From: an uncultured Eubacteriales bacterium
Lineage (GTDB): Bacteria; Bacillota; Clostridia; Peptostreptococcales; Anaerovoracaceae
Reading direction: 5' to 3'
Length of the DNA stretch: 64,000 nt
NCBI GenBank assembly: GCA_902801255.1
Contig: CADCHO010000007.1
Location: 1 to 64,000, forward strand
Shown: one piece after another, positions 47,958 through 55,138 of the stretch
Layout of the letters: each line of letters begins with the position of its first letter
Numbering within the stretch: position 1 is the stretch's first letter
Program-made: the position numbers and the translations under genes
The notes under the pieces: model-generated
What the model was told of the DNA's origin: nothing
The model's database searches: none
The model's input: only the letters and a program-made list of their open reading frames with translations

Positions 47958-47986
47958 AATATATACCCTATGGGGGTATACGTCAA
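47958..47986 (-). promoter_or_regulatory. csoR-copA promoter with CsoR operator 2 in its spacer
   Basis: On the minus strand: TTGACG (47986-47981), a 17-base spacer and TATATT (47963-47958). The spacer is a second CsoR box, ATACCC-TATGG-GGGTAT at 47963-47979, so bound CsoR would block polymerase; Cu(I) binding releases it (established CsoR mechanism). Confidence 0.82.
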
Positions 47987-48076
47987 GTGTTTATTGACGT
48001 CTTTTTAGATAAGCATCGCAGCAGATCGTTGGCTGATTGCTGGAAACTGTTTTTTTGTGTATCGTTTCGTTTGCTG

Positions 48077-48106
48077 TTGTACGTCTGCACTTCCGCGTGA
48101 TAAAAT
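48077..48106 (+). promoter_or_regulatory. Predicted promoter of the dehydratase operon
   Basis: TTGTAC (48077-48082), 18-base spacer, TAAAAT (48101-48106). The leader then has two hairpins, GGATATC/GATATCC (48121-48144) and GGCGGCC/GGCCGT, before GAGAGGGAGAG and ATG 48189. Confidence 0.5.
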
Positions 48107-48188
48107 ATTACCAATAGTATGGATATCTTTGGTCTTAGATATCCGGCGGCCTCATGGCCGTGTAAAAGGAATAAAGAGAGAGGGAGAG

Positions 48189-49382
48189 ATGAAAGACTTA
48201 AAGCACCTGATTTATTTCGAAGACCTGCTGCAGGAGGCAAACAATGAACTCGTTGCGCAGGCTCAGAAAGAGGGCATGAAGTGCATAGGCTATATGTGCG
48301 AGAACGTGCCTGAACCTCTGCTCAATCTGCCGGGCTGCTTTTCAGCCAGACTGCGTGCACCACGTACGGGCTCGATTGACGTAGGCACTTACTATCTGAC
48401 AAGCTTCCTTTGCGAGTATTCGAGAGCGATCCTTGAGAGAGCTCTTGAGGGAGGCTACAACTTCCTTGATGCAGTCATTACACCTGACGGCTGCACGATG
48501 CTCAACCGCTGTGTAGAGAACATGGATGTTCTACAGGCTGTGGGCAAAGACAAGAAGGGATTCTTCTTCGACTATATGGAGATTCCTATGAAGGCCGATT
48601 ACAACGGTCTCAATCTCTATGTGGTACAGTGCAAAAACCACATCCTCAAACCGCTGGCTGAAAATTACGGCATCGACATATCCGATGCTGCCATCCGCAA
48701 GGCTGTTGACCAGCACAACAAAGTCTGTGAGCTTATCAGAGCCATCGGAGACTTCCGCAAGCTCGACAATCCTACCATTACAGGATACGAGTTCAACGTA
48801 TTCTGCCTGGCATCGTATGTAGCTCCTAAGCATCTCATCATTGACAAACTCGAGGAGACACTCGAAGAGCTCAAGACAAGAGAACCTGATCCTAAGCCTT
48901 GGTTCAAGGCAAGAGTAGAAGTGGTCGGTTCCGAAGTTGACGACACCGACTTCATCAAACTGGTCGAAGAGAGTGGTGCTTTTGTCTGCTGTGACAGATA
49001 CTGCTATGGTTCACTTCCGGGAAGGGATCCTATCTATCTCAACGATGAAGAGGATGCGCTCACACAGCTCTGCAGCGCTTACATGTACAGGGGCGAGTGC
49101 CCGCGCTACATGGATACAGTGACGATGGACGGACGCCGCTCATATGTCGACGAGCTGGCAAAAGAGTACAAGGCAGACGGCATCATCTATCAGCAGATGA
49201 AATTCTGCGATCCTTGGGCTTATGAAAGAATGATGGGATCACACATCCTCAGAAACAGATATGACTGGCCGGTGCTCGCTGTAGACAGACCGTATACTAT
49301 CGGTTCGTCGGGTCAGATGCGCACACGTGTGCAGGCATTCCTTGAGAGCATCGACATCAAGAAGATTCAGAAGGAGGGGTAG
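48189..49382 (+). CDS. 2-hydroxyacyl-CoA dehydratase family subunit (short)
   Basis: 397-residue member of the HgdB/FldC/BcrC-like family that holds a [4Fe-4S] cluster with its sister subunit. Conserved pieces: GYMCENVPEPLLNLPGCFSARLRAPRTGS, DAVITPDGCTMLNRCVENMD, and ICDRYCYGS-like FVCCDRYCYGSLPG near residue 275. The C-terminus has EYKADGIIYQQMKFCDPWAYE. Start 48189 follows AGAGAGAGGGAGAG. Usual partners (ATPase activator, CoA transferase) are absent nearby. Substrate (hydroxyglutaryl, lactyl, phenyllactyl or other) cannot be told. Confidence 0.88.
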   Translation: MKDLKHLIYFEDLLQEANNELVAQAQKEGMKCIGYMCENVPEPLLNLPGCFSARLRAPRTGSIDVGTYYLTSFLCEYSRAILERALEGGYNFLDAVITPDGCTMLNRCVENMDVLQAVGKDKKGFFFDYMEIPMKADYNGLNLYVVQCKNHILKPLAENYGIDISDAAIRKAVDQHNKVCELIRAIGDFRKLDNPTITGYEFNVFCLASYVAPKHLIIDKLEETLEELKTREPDPKPWFKARVEVVGSEVDDTDFIKLVEESGAFVCCDRYCYGSLPGRDPIYLNDEEDALTQLCSAYMYRGECPRYMDTVTMDGRRSYVDELAKEYKADGIIYQQMKFCDPWAYERMMGSHILRNRYDWPVLAVDRPYTIGSSGQMRTRVQAFLESIDIKKIQKEG

Positions 49383-49384
49383 TG

Positions 49385-50983
49385 ATGGCAGTCAGGAAAT
49401 TCAAGACCATGGTCAACCCTGAAAAGATAAAGGGCGACACAAAATACGGCGACCTTTACATACCGCATGGCAAGGTCAGAAAACGCCGTGAATGGCGCGG
49501 AGTGGGAGACACTTTATATGATTATTCGAGATGGCTTGGTATCATGCTCACTCTCGGTAAATTCATGGCAAAACCGCGCAATATAAAATTCTTCTTCAGA
49601 TACCGCTGGATGGCCAACTATCTGGCAGTACCGATGATGGTAGACAGATTCACACAGGGACTCAGAGGCGAATACCTCAGAATGGCTCACGAAGAGCAGG
49701 ACCTGATCATCATCGACGTTGCGAAGCTGCTTAACACCCTGGCACGCGGTGACCGCAGGACCGGCAACGATGAGGAATTCTCAAAGATCAACGTGCTTGT
49801 TGACGAGAACGAGATGACGGCGGTCATGATGGGCTTCCCTAACCTGAAGTGCACATCCCGCGAGACTCCTTCGACATACGTATCCGTGCTGCTCAACCAG
49901 CATGCTATGGAACACTACATTGACGTAGCTCAGGAGTACGGACTCCCTGGCGATGTCTGCCCGATGCCTGAGGCTGAAGCAGGAGTATCCATAGACGATG
50001 ACGCACCTATCCTCGGTGCATGCGCAGTACAGTGCAACACCACGTGCGACGGCTCGCTGCTCGGCAACGGAGTAATCTCCGAGAGACTTGAGAAGGAAGA
50101 CGGCATTCCTGTGTTCCAGCTCCCTGCACCTCTCCGTCACAAAGAAGATGACGTTCAGGAATATGCTGCGGAGGAAGTCAGAAGAGCTATCAGGTTCATC
50201 GAAGAGCACACAGGCCATAAGTGGGACTGGGACTACTACTTCGAATGCGCTAAGAGAGTCAATTTCGCTACAAAGTGCCGTAATGAATGGCTCGACATGA
50301 ACAAGACAGACTATCCGCAGATCTTTGGCGGAAACCTTGCTCTTTACACAGAGACCACATACATGGCTATCTGCGGAAAGGTTCCTGAATTCGAGACTGC
50401 TGACAAGCGCCTCATGAAGCTGGCCGAGAGAGCATACAAGAAGAGAAAAATGGCTGCTCCTGAATATCGTCACAGAGCGATCGTATGGGGCGTTCAGTCA
50501 CACTACTACATGGACTTCCTCGTATGGCTGCTCAACTGCTGGGGCATCGTACCTCTGACAGACATGCTTTCGTGTATCAACACGGAAATGATCGCAGATA
50601 CAGACACTCCTGAGAACAGAGAACAGGCATACTACGACATGGCCATGCTGACTGAAGAGATGATCATGCGTAACCGCACACACGGCGGATACAAAGTACT
50701 GCTCGACGACCTCTTCGAATTTGTTGAAGAGTTCAACGCAGACATGATCATACTTTGGGAGCACATCACATGCAAAGCCCTGGACGGTATGCACGGACTC
50801 TTTGAAGATAAGGCAAGAGAACGCGGCATTCCTCTGATCTGGGTAGATCATCAGCTCTTCGACCCTCGTGTCATTTCAAGACAGGGTGTAAGAGACCAGG
50901 TCAATCAGTATATGAGAACTGTCATGCAGGAAGAACCGCTTGATCCTACACTCGAGATACTCGACGACGAGAATGCATGGTAG
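49385..50983 (+). CDS. 2-hydroxyacyl-CoA dehydratase family subunit (long)
   Basis: 532-residue partner subunit of the same family, longer than the usual 400-480. Family pieces include ILGACAVQCNTTCDGSLLGNGVI, RVNFATKCRNEWLDM and the C-terminal CKALDGMHGLFEDKARERGIPLIWVDHQLFDPR. The first 120 residues form an extra N-terminal region without a recognised domain. Start ATG 49385 overlaps the upstream stop region; AAGGAGGGG at 49371-49379 is its binding site. Double-cubane-type relatives also exist in this superfamily, so catalysis on a CoA ester is likely but not proven. Confidence 0.86.
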   Translation: MAVRKFKTMVNPEKIKGDTKYGDLYIPHGKVRKRREWRGVGDTLYDYSRWLGIMLTLGKFMAKPRNIKFFFRYRWMANYLAVPMMVDRFTQGLRGEYLRMAHEEQDLIIIDVAKLLNTLARGDRRTGNDEEFSKINVLVDENEMTAVMMGFPNLKCTSRETPSTYVSVLLNQHAMEHYIDVAQEYGLPGDVCPMPEAEAGVSIDDDAPILGACAVQCNTTCDGSLLGNGVISERLEKEDGIPVFQLPAPLRHKEDDVQEYAAEEVRRAIRFIEEHTGHKWDWDYYFECAKRVNFATKCRNEWLDMNKTDYPQIFGGNLALYTETTYMAICGKVPEFETADKRLMKLAERAYKKRKMAAPEYRHRAIVWGVQSHYYMDFLVWLLNCWGIVPLTDMLSCINTEMIADTDTPENREQAYYDMAMLTEEMIMRNRTHGGYKVLLDDLFEFVEEFNADMIILWEHITCKALDGMHGLFEDKARERGIPLIWVDHQLFDPRVISRQGVRDQVNQYMRTVMQEEPLDPTLEILDDENAW

Positions 50984-51002
50984 AACATAGGAGGAATAAA
51001 TA

Positions 51003-51173
51003 ATGAAAAAGAAACTGGCAAAAGCTTTACTTTATCTTATGACCGGAGGACTTGCATTCTTCGTAGTCACATTTACGGTCTATTTCTTCAACCTTGACAT
51101 GAAGCTGACCTCGATGATCGAACCGTTCCTGCTCAAGTGGTACGACAGGATCCCAAGGAACCAGCATCTGTAA
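51003..51173 (+). CDS. 56-residue small membrane protein in the dehydratase operon
   Basis: A short gene 19 bases after the dehydratase long subunit, with a strong binding site (ATAGGAGGAATAAATA then ATG). The product starts KKKLAKALLYLMTGGLAFFVV and has one hydrophobic helix (about residues 8-28) after a basic N-terminus, then a polar end (LKWYDRIPRNQHL). Charge distribution suggests an N-in single-pass protein. It ends at a strong terminator, so it belongs to the operon. No family recognised; perhaps an anchor or assembly factor for the complex (inference). Confidence 0.8.
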   Translation: MKKKLAKALLYLMTGGLAFFVVTFTVYFFNLDMKLTSMIEPFLLKWYDRIPRNQHL

Positions 51174-51210
51174 AACAGGGCATATGTAAATCTCGCATAA
51201 AGATACTAAA

Positions 51211-51243
51211 AACAGCCTGCAGACCAAAAGTCTGCAGGCTGTT
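51211..51243 (+). terminator. Strong terminator of the dehydratase operon
   Basis: AACAGCCTGCAGAC (51211-51224) and GTCTGCAGGCTGTT (51230-51243) form a 14-bp stem with a CAAAA loop, followed by TATTAT. Confidence 0.93.
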
Positions 51244-51288
51244 TATTATCGAACAAAAAATTTTTTTTAAAAAATTATAATTCCTACC

Positions 51289-51317
51289 TTGACAATAGGA
51301 AATGAGGGTGCTATTAT
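51289..51317 (+). promoter_or_regulatory. Strong promoter in the 51.2-51.5 kb gap
   Basis: TTGACA (51289-51294), exactly 17 bases, TATTAT (51312-51317), preceded by a long A/T tract (51254-51280) like an UP element. Together with the hairpin at 51401 it predicts a short transcript. Confidence 0.75.
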
Positions 51318-51323
51318 GTGCAT

Positions 51324-51421
51324 GAAAGGAAGAGTTAAACACAACTAACTACACCATAATACTTTCATCCCTCTTACAATATCTATATCTACACAAAAAT
51401 GCTGCCCAGTGCAGCTTTTTT
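51324..51421 (+). ncRNA. Candidate small RNA or hydE leader (about 98 nt)
   Basis: A predicted RNA start near 51324 and an intrinsic terminator (GCTGC 51401-51405 with GCAGC 51411-51415, then six Ts) bracket about 98 bases with no credible gene. ATGAAAG near the 5' end can pair with CTTTCAT near 51361, giving a two-hairpin RNA. A ten-codon frame beginning ATGTGCATG overlaps the predicted start, so a leader peptide is an alternative. hydE begins 78 bases downstream. No known RNA family recognised. Confidence 0.55.
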
Positions 51422-51498
51422 GTTTATGCCGCATGATCAGGCACATAGAATAATATGGTTGATTGTGGTATGCTTTGCAGCAGTAAGGGACTGAGTTA

Positions 51499-52605
51499 AT
51501 GGATTGCAATACGGAGGACATCCTGACAATGGAAGAAGCTTTTGAAAGAGCATATTGCTTTGAGCTTGCAGACAAGCTTGAGGCCGAAAGAGATCTTACA
51601 GATGAAGAGCTTGCATCTGTGCTGCTTTGCGATTATCCGGGATTCGATGAATACCTGGCCGAAAAGGCAAGGGCTGTCCGTGAAAAGTATTACGGGAAAA
51701 GTGTTTACCTGCGCGGACTCGTCGAGATCTCCAATATATGTAAAAATAACTGCTATTACTGCGGTATTCGCAGAGACAATGCCAATGCGGAGCGCTATCG
51801 CCTCAGTGAAGAACAGATCCTGGACTGCTGCGACGCGGGCTATGATCTGGGATTCCGTACTTTTGTGCTGCAGGGCGGGGAGGATCCGTATTACACGGAT
51901 GAACTCATAGTATCGATCGTCAGCGCCATAAAGGATAAGCATCCTGACTGCGCTGTCACGCTGTCCCTGGGAGAATTTGAGAAGGAGAGCTATCAGAAGT
52001 TCTTTGATGCAGGTGCCGACCGTTATCTGCTGAGGCATGAGACTGCAGATAAAGAGCACTATGAAATGCTTCATCCTGCTGAAATGTCATTTGACCACAG
52101 AATGCAGTGTCTGAGGGACCTCAAGGATATCGGGTATCAGGTAGGATGCGGCATGATGGTAGGCTCGCCTTATCAGACGGCTGCACATCTGGTGAAAGAC
52201 CTCAGATTCCTGAAAGAGTTCAAACCTGAGATGGTAGGCATAGGACCTTTCATACCTCATCACGACACTCAGTTTGCTGACTGCGAAGCGGGAACGGTCG
52301 ACATGACAATAAGACTTCTGTCCATCATACGTCTGCTTCTGCCGGATGTACTGCTTCCGGCAACCACCGCACTCGGTACGATCGACCCTCGCGGACGTGA
52401 GAAAGGCATACTGGCCGGTGCAAACGTAGTCATGCCGAACCTTTCACCTTCCGATGTAAGGGGAAAGTACCTGCTCTATGACAATAAGATATGCACCGGA
52501 GATGAAGCAGCTGAATGCATTCGCTGCATGGCGATGCGTATTTCTTCGGTTGGCTATGAGACTGTTGTTGCCCGCGGAGATCATGTTTCCTTTAGTATGG
52601 AATAA
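51499..52605 (+). CDS. hydE: [FeFe] hydrogenase maturase HydE-like radical SAM protein
   Basis: 368-residue radical SAM enzyme of the BioB/HydE/PylB group. The motif GLVEISNICKNNCYYCGIRRDNANAERYRL contains CxxxCxxC and the HydE-type GIR(R/K) ending. LQGGEDPYYTD, LRHETADKEHYEMLHP and GCGMMVGSPYQT follow HydE order. In hydrogenase maturation HydE helps make the diiron subcluster. HydF, HydG and hydrogenase are not in the window. Start 51499 has weak AAGGGA upstream; ATG 51530 with GGAGGA is an alternative. PylB-like activity is unlikely without pyl genes. Confidence 0.88.
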   Translation: MDCNTEDILTMEEAFERAYCFELADKLEAERDLTDEELASVLLCDYPGFDEYLAEKARAVREKYYGKSVYLRGLVEISNICKNNCYYCGIRRDNANAERYRLSEEQILDCCDAGYDLGFRTFVLQGGEDPYYTDELIVSIVSAIKDKHPDCAVTLSLGEFEKESYQKFFDAGADRYLLRHETADKEHYEMLHPAEMSFDHRMQCLRDLKDIGYQVGCGMMVGSPYQTAAHLVKDLRFLKEFKPEMVGIGPFIPHHDTQFADCEAGTVDMTIRLLSIIRLLLPDVLLPATTALGTIDPRGREKGILAGANVVMPNLSPSDVRGKYLLYDNKICTGDEAAECIRCMAMRISSVGYETVVARGDHVSFSME

Positions 52606-52623
52606 GATACAAGAGCAATATTC

Positions 52624-52661
52624 TAAAACCTATTGACTTGGTAGGTTTTAAGAGCTACAAT
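52624..52661 (+). promoter_or_regulatory. cysK promoter overlapped by a 9-bp palindromic operator
   Basis: TTGACT (52633-52638), 17-base spacer, TACAAT (52656-52661). The -35 lies in the centre of an inverted repeat TAAAACCTA (52624-52632) / TAGGTTTTA (52642-52650) with nine bases between. The geometry suits an Rrf2-type repressor such as CymR, the cysteine regulator of Firmicutes (inference; the sequence was not compared with a matrix). Confidence 0.7.
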
Positions 52662-52667
52662 TGCGTC

Positions 52668-52885
52668 AACCAAAAAGAACTTGAAAAAGGATCGGATGAT
52701 GAGAAATGTTATTCCCTCTCAAATGAATAAAAACTATTGGATGTGTTGTTGTCTGATGCAAAGCTCCCGGGCTCGATGTATGGCCGGGGTCTTGTCTTAG
52801 GATGACACGCACCTCGTAAAACATCTGACTCTGATCCCCTGAATCGAGTGACAGGCCCGGGAGCAAAAAAGCCCCGGGCATTTTA
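52668..52885 (+). promoter_or_regulatory. Structured cysK leader with competing antiterminator and terminator
   Basis: About 290 untranslated bases separate the promoter from cysK. GCTCCCGGGC (52763-52772) can pair with GCCCGGGAGC (52855-52864). The same 3' strand (GCCCGGG 52855-52861) can instead pair with CCCGGGC (52873-52879), which is followed by ATTTTATTT, making a terminator. The two folds exclude each other. The long stem encloses further helices: CTCGAT/ATCGAG, GGGG/CCCC and GTC/GAC. I could not match it to T-box, SAM, TPP or other known leaders. Confidence 0.65.
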
Positions 52886-52957
52886 TTTACAAGAGATCAG
52901 GGTGGGGAAAACTGAATTGATATGAAAGAACGCATAAAGGAAAGTGAGGATATAAAA

Positions 52958-53890
52958 ATGGCTATTATTTATAAAGGTACACTGGGACTTATCGGAAATA
53001 CACCACTCGTAGAAGTTATCAATATAGAAAAGGAACTCGGACTTGAGGCTACTGTGCTCGTAAAGCTGGAGTACTTCAATCCTGCCGGAAGCGTAAAAGA
53101 CAGAATCGCCAAGGCTATGATAGAGGATGCTGAGGAAAAGGGACTGCTTAGGGAAGGTTCTGTCATTATCGAGCCTACATCAGGCAACACCGGTATAGGA
53201 CTTGCATCAATAGCAGCCGCAAAAGGATACAGAGCGATCCTGACAATGCCTGAGACCATGAGCGTAGAAAGAAGAAATATCCTTAAGGCATACGGTGCCG
53301 AGATCGTTCTTACAGAAGGTTCCAAGGGAATGAAGGGCGCTATCGAAAAGGCTGAGGAGCTTGCAAAGGAAATCGACGGAGGATTCATTCCGGGACAGTT
53401 CGTGAACCCTGCAAATCCTGCAGTACACAAAGCCACAACCGGACCTGAGATCTGGAATGACACCGACGGTGATGTAGATATCTTTATCGCAGGAGTAGGC
53501 ACGGGCGGAACCCTTACAGGTGTGGCAGAGTATCTCAAAGAGCAGAAACCTGAAGTGAAGATCGTAGCGCTCGAACCTGCTGATTCACCGGTACTCTCAG
53601 AAGGCAGGGCGGGAGCTCACAAGATCCAGGGAATCGGCGCCGGATTCGTTCCGGATGTCCTCGACACAACTGTATATGACGAGGTCTATAAGGCAGATGG
53701 ACAGAAAGCATTCGATGCAGCTAAGCTGCTTGCAAAAAAAGAAGGCATCTCCGTAGGAATATCTTCGGGAGCTGCTCTCTATGCGGCAATCGAATATGCG
53801 AAGAAACCTGAGAACAAAGGCAAGACCATAGTAGCTCTGTTACCTGACAGCGGAGACAGATACTACTCGACAGCGCTCTTTACAGAATAA
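52958..53890 (+). CDS. cysK: Cysteine synthase (O-acetylserine sulfhydrylase)
   Basis: 310-residue PLP enzyme making cysteine from O-acetylserine and sulfide. PLP lysine is in NPAGSVKDRIAKAM; substrate loop EPTSGNTGIGLASIAAAKGY; phosphate loop GVGTGGTLTGVAEYLKE; C-terminal SSGAALYAA. Start 52958 is chosen since GTGAGGATATAAAA precedes it and the family begins IYKGTLGLIGNTPLVEV; ATG 52922 would add 12 charged residues. Controlled by the palindromic promoter and long leader upstream. No cysE adjacent. Confidence 0.96.
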   Translation: MAIIYKGTLGLIGNTPLVEVINIEKELGLEATVLVKLEYFNPAGSVKDRIAKAMIEDAEEKGLLREGSVIIEPTSGNTGIGLASIAAAKGYRAILTMPETMSVERRNILKAYGAEIVLTEGSKGMKGAIEKAEELAKEIDGGFIPGQFVNPANPAVHKATTGPEIWNDTDGDVDIFIAGVGTGGTLTGVAEYLKEQKPEVKIVALEPADSPVLSEGRAGAHKIQGIGAGFVPDVLDTTVYDEVYKADGQKAFDAAKLLAKKEGISVGISSGAALYAAIEYAKKPENKGKTIVALLPDSGDRYYSTALFTE

Positions 53891-53932
53891 AGTCCAATAG
53901 ATACGATTTCATCAGGTGCCGGCAGGGAACTG

Positions 53933-54661
53933 TCAGGCACCTGTTTGTTTTCTGCTGATTCTGACGGTAAATATGCTTGCGGCTGCAAACACAGCGGCTG
54001 CAGCGAGCCATATACCTGCGATCCACATCGCGGCATCAGAGAAGACATCCTCCTGCATAATGTTTATAAGGTTGTCTTTGTCCGGATAAAGTATCCAAAG
54101 GTCGTTGTCAAAGAATATGTGATGAAACACAGTGAATACGCGCGTAAAATCTATTACGCAAAGTACGGCAATGATCGCGGCAAGAACGGCAACGAAACCC
54201 AGAGACCTCAGATAACCTCTGGCAAGAAGGGCTGAAGTCTCTTGCTTTCCGTTGTGTACATAAATATATATAACAAAAGCAACCAGAAGGAGACAGGCAA
54301 TGACGCGCACCTTTATTCCTTTCAGAAAGAGCTCTCTGCAGTCAGCAAGATGAGCTTTTTCACGGTCTGTAAAGAAAGGAGCGGTCACCCCGTCAATTGT
54401 CGCTTCTGTATCATCAAGTGTATCGAGCCTGCCGATGCAGTAGTCGAGCATGTCTTCCGTTACATGTACTGCATCATCGAGCGACATTTCACCCCTTACA
54501 TTCGAAGGAGTGTCATACTTTGCATACTCATTGCGCCACCAGTTTGGTACCCAGAAACAAACTGCCTGGGTAGCTGTTATGAGCAGAATGAGCAGCAGGC
54601 ACAGCCCGCAGATGAATGCTGCTATATTATGGGTAAGTTTTGATTCGTGAATACTCTTCAT
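53933..54661 (-). CDS. TIGR01906/DUF1461-family integral membrane protein
   Basis: 242-residue membrane protein with about four helices (residues 14-35, 118-135, 152-172, 210-232) and a large loop containing FFTDREKAHLADCRELF. Between helices 3 and 4, FTVFHHIFFDNDLWILYPDKDNLINIMQEDVF is the typical family stretch. Function unknown in the family. It faces convergent cysK at the 3' side and is divergent from yerC, sharing the palindromic control region. Confidence 0.87.
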   Translation of the reverse strand: MKSIHESKLTHNIAAFICGLCLLLILLITATQAVCFWVPNWWRNEYAKYDTPSNVRGEMSLDDAVHVTEDMLDYCIGRLDTLDDTEATIDGVTAPFFTDREKAHLADCRELFLKGIKVRVIACLLLVAFVIYIYVHNGKQETSALLARGYLRSLGFVAVLAAIIAVLCVIDFTRVFTVFHHIFFDNDLWILYPDKDNLINIMQEDVFSDAAMWIAGIWLAAAAVFAAASIFTVRISRKQTGA

Positions 54662-54709
54662 GTTCTATATATTACCACGCTGTTGCTCAAAAAGTACAAA
54701 TTAAAACAG

Positions 54710-54746
54710 CGCACTTTAACACTTTAAAGTGCGAAAGGTGTATACT
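54710..54746 (+). promoter_or_regulatory. Palindromic operator and -10 upstream of yerC
   Basis: CGCACTTTAA (54710-54719) and TTAAAGTGCG (54724-54733) form a 10-bp perfect inverted repeat with CACT between, followed by a -10 TATACT (54741-54746). A protein bound here would cover the -35 region of yerC and lies 49 bases from the divergent membrane-protein start. Confidence 0.65.
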
Positions 54747-54812
54747 ACATGCAACGGAAAACACGGATTTGGTTTATGCGGCTATATGGCCGCTCAGGGA
54801 AGGCAGCAGATC

Positions 54813-55103
54813 ATGATCACGGATAAAGAACAGAAAAACATGCATCAGTTTTACAAAGCGGTCCTGGCGCTCAAAGATGAAGAGGAATGCCGCAAATTCT
54901 TTGACGATGTGGCGACCATCAAAGAAGTGATCGATCTGTCCGCCAGACTTGAGGTGGCGCGCATGCTCGACAGCGGTGCGGTCTTCAGTGAGATCAGCCG
55001 TGAGACCGGTGCAAGTTCTGCGACAATAAGCCGTGTAAATAAGTGCCTTACATATGGAGAGGGCGGATACAAGATCGTCATCGACCGCATAAAAGAGGAC
55101 TAA
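54813..55103 (+). CDS. YerC/YecD-family TrpR-like regulator
   Basis: 96-residue TrpR-superfamily protein. FYKAVLALKDEEECRKFFDDVATIKEVIDLSARLEVARML leads into the helix-turn-helix VFSEISRETGASSATISRVNKCLTYGEGGY, the YerC pattern. TrpR uses such a fold to sense tryptophan; the ligand of YerC-type proteins is unknown to me. Start 54813 is selected because AGGGAAGG precedes it; earlier in-frame starts lie in the -10/5' region. The palindrome upstream may be its own operator (inference). Confidence 0.87.
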   Translation: MITDKEQKNMHQFYKAVLALKDEEECRKFFDDVATIKEVIDLSARLEVARMLDSGAVFSEISRETGASSATISRVNKCLTYGEGGYKIVIDRIKED

Positions 55104-55106
55104 AAA

Positions 55107-55125
55107 ATGCCCCGCAAAGGGGCAT
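55107..55125. terminator. Terminator between yerC and nadE
   Basis: ATGCCCC (55107-55113) pairs with GGGGCAT (55119-55125). The six As just upstream become a T-run on the minus strand, so it mainly terminates nadE and less strongly yerC. Confidence 0.82.
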
Positions 55126-55138
55126 TCATTATTTGCCG

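Noticed and set aside
52763..52885. T-box or SAM riboswitch for cysK
   Set aside because: The T-box core (TGG-ACC with specifier features) and the SAM-I conserved loops are absent; AGGGTGGGG near 52900 is only a partial resemblance.
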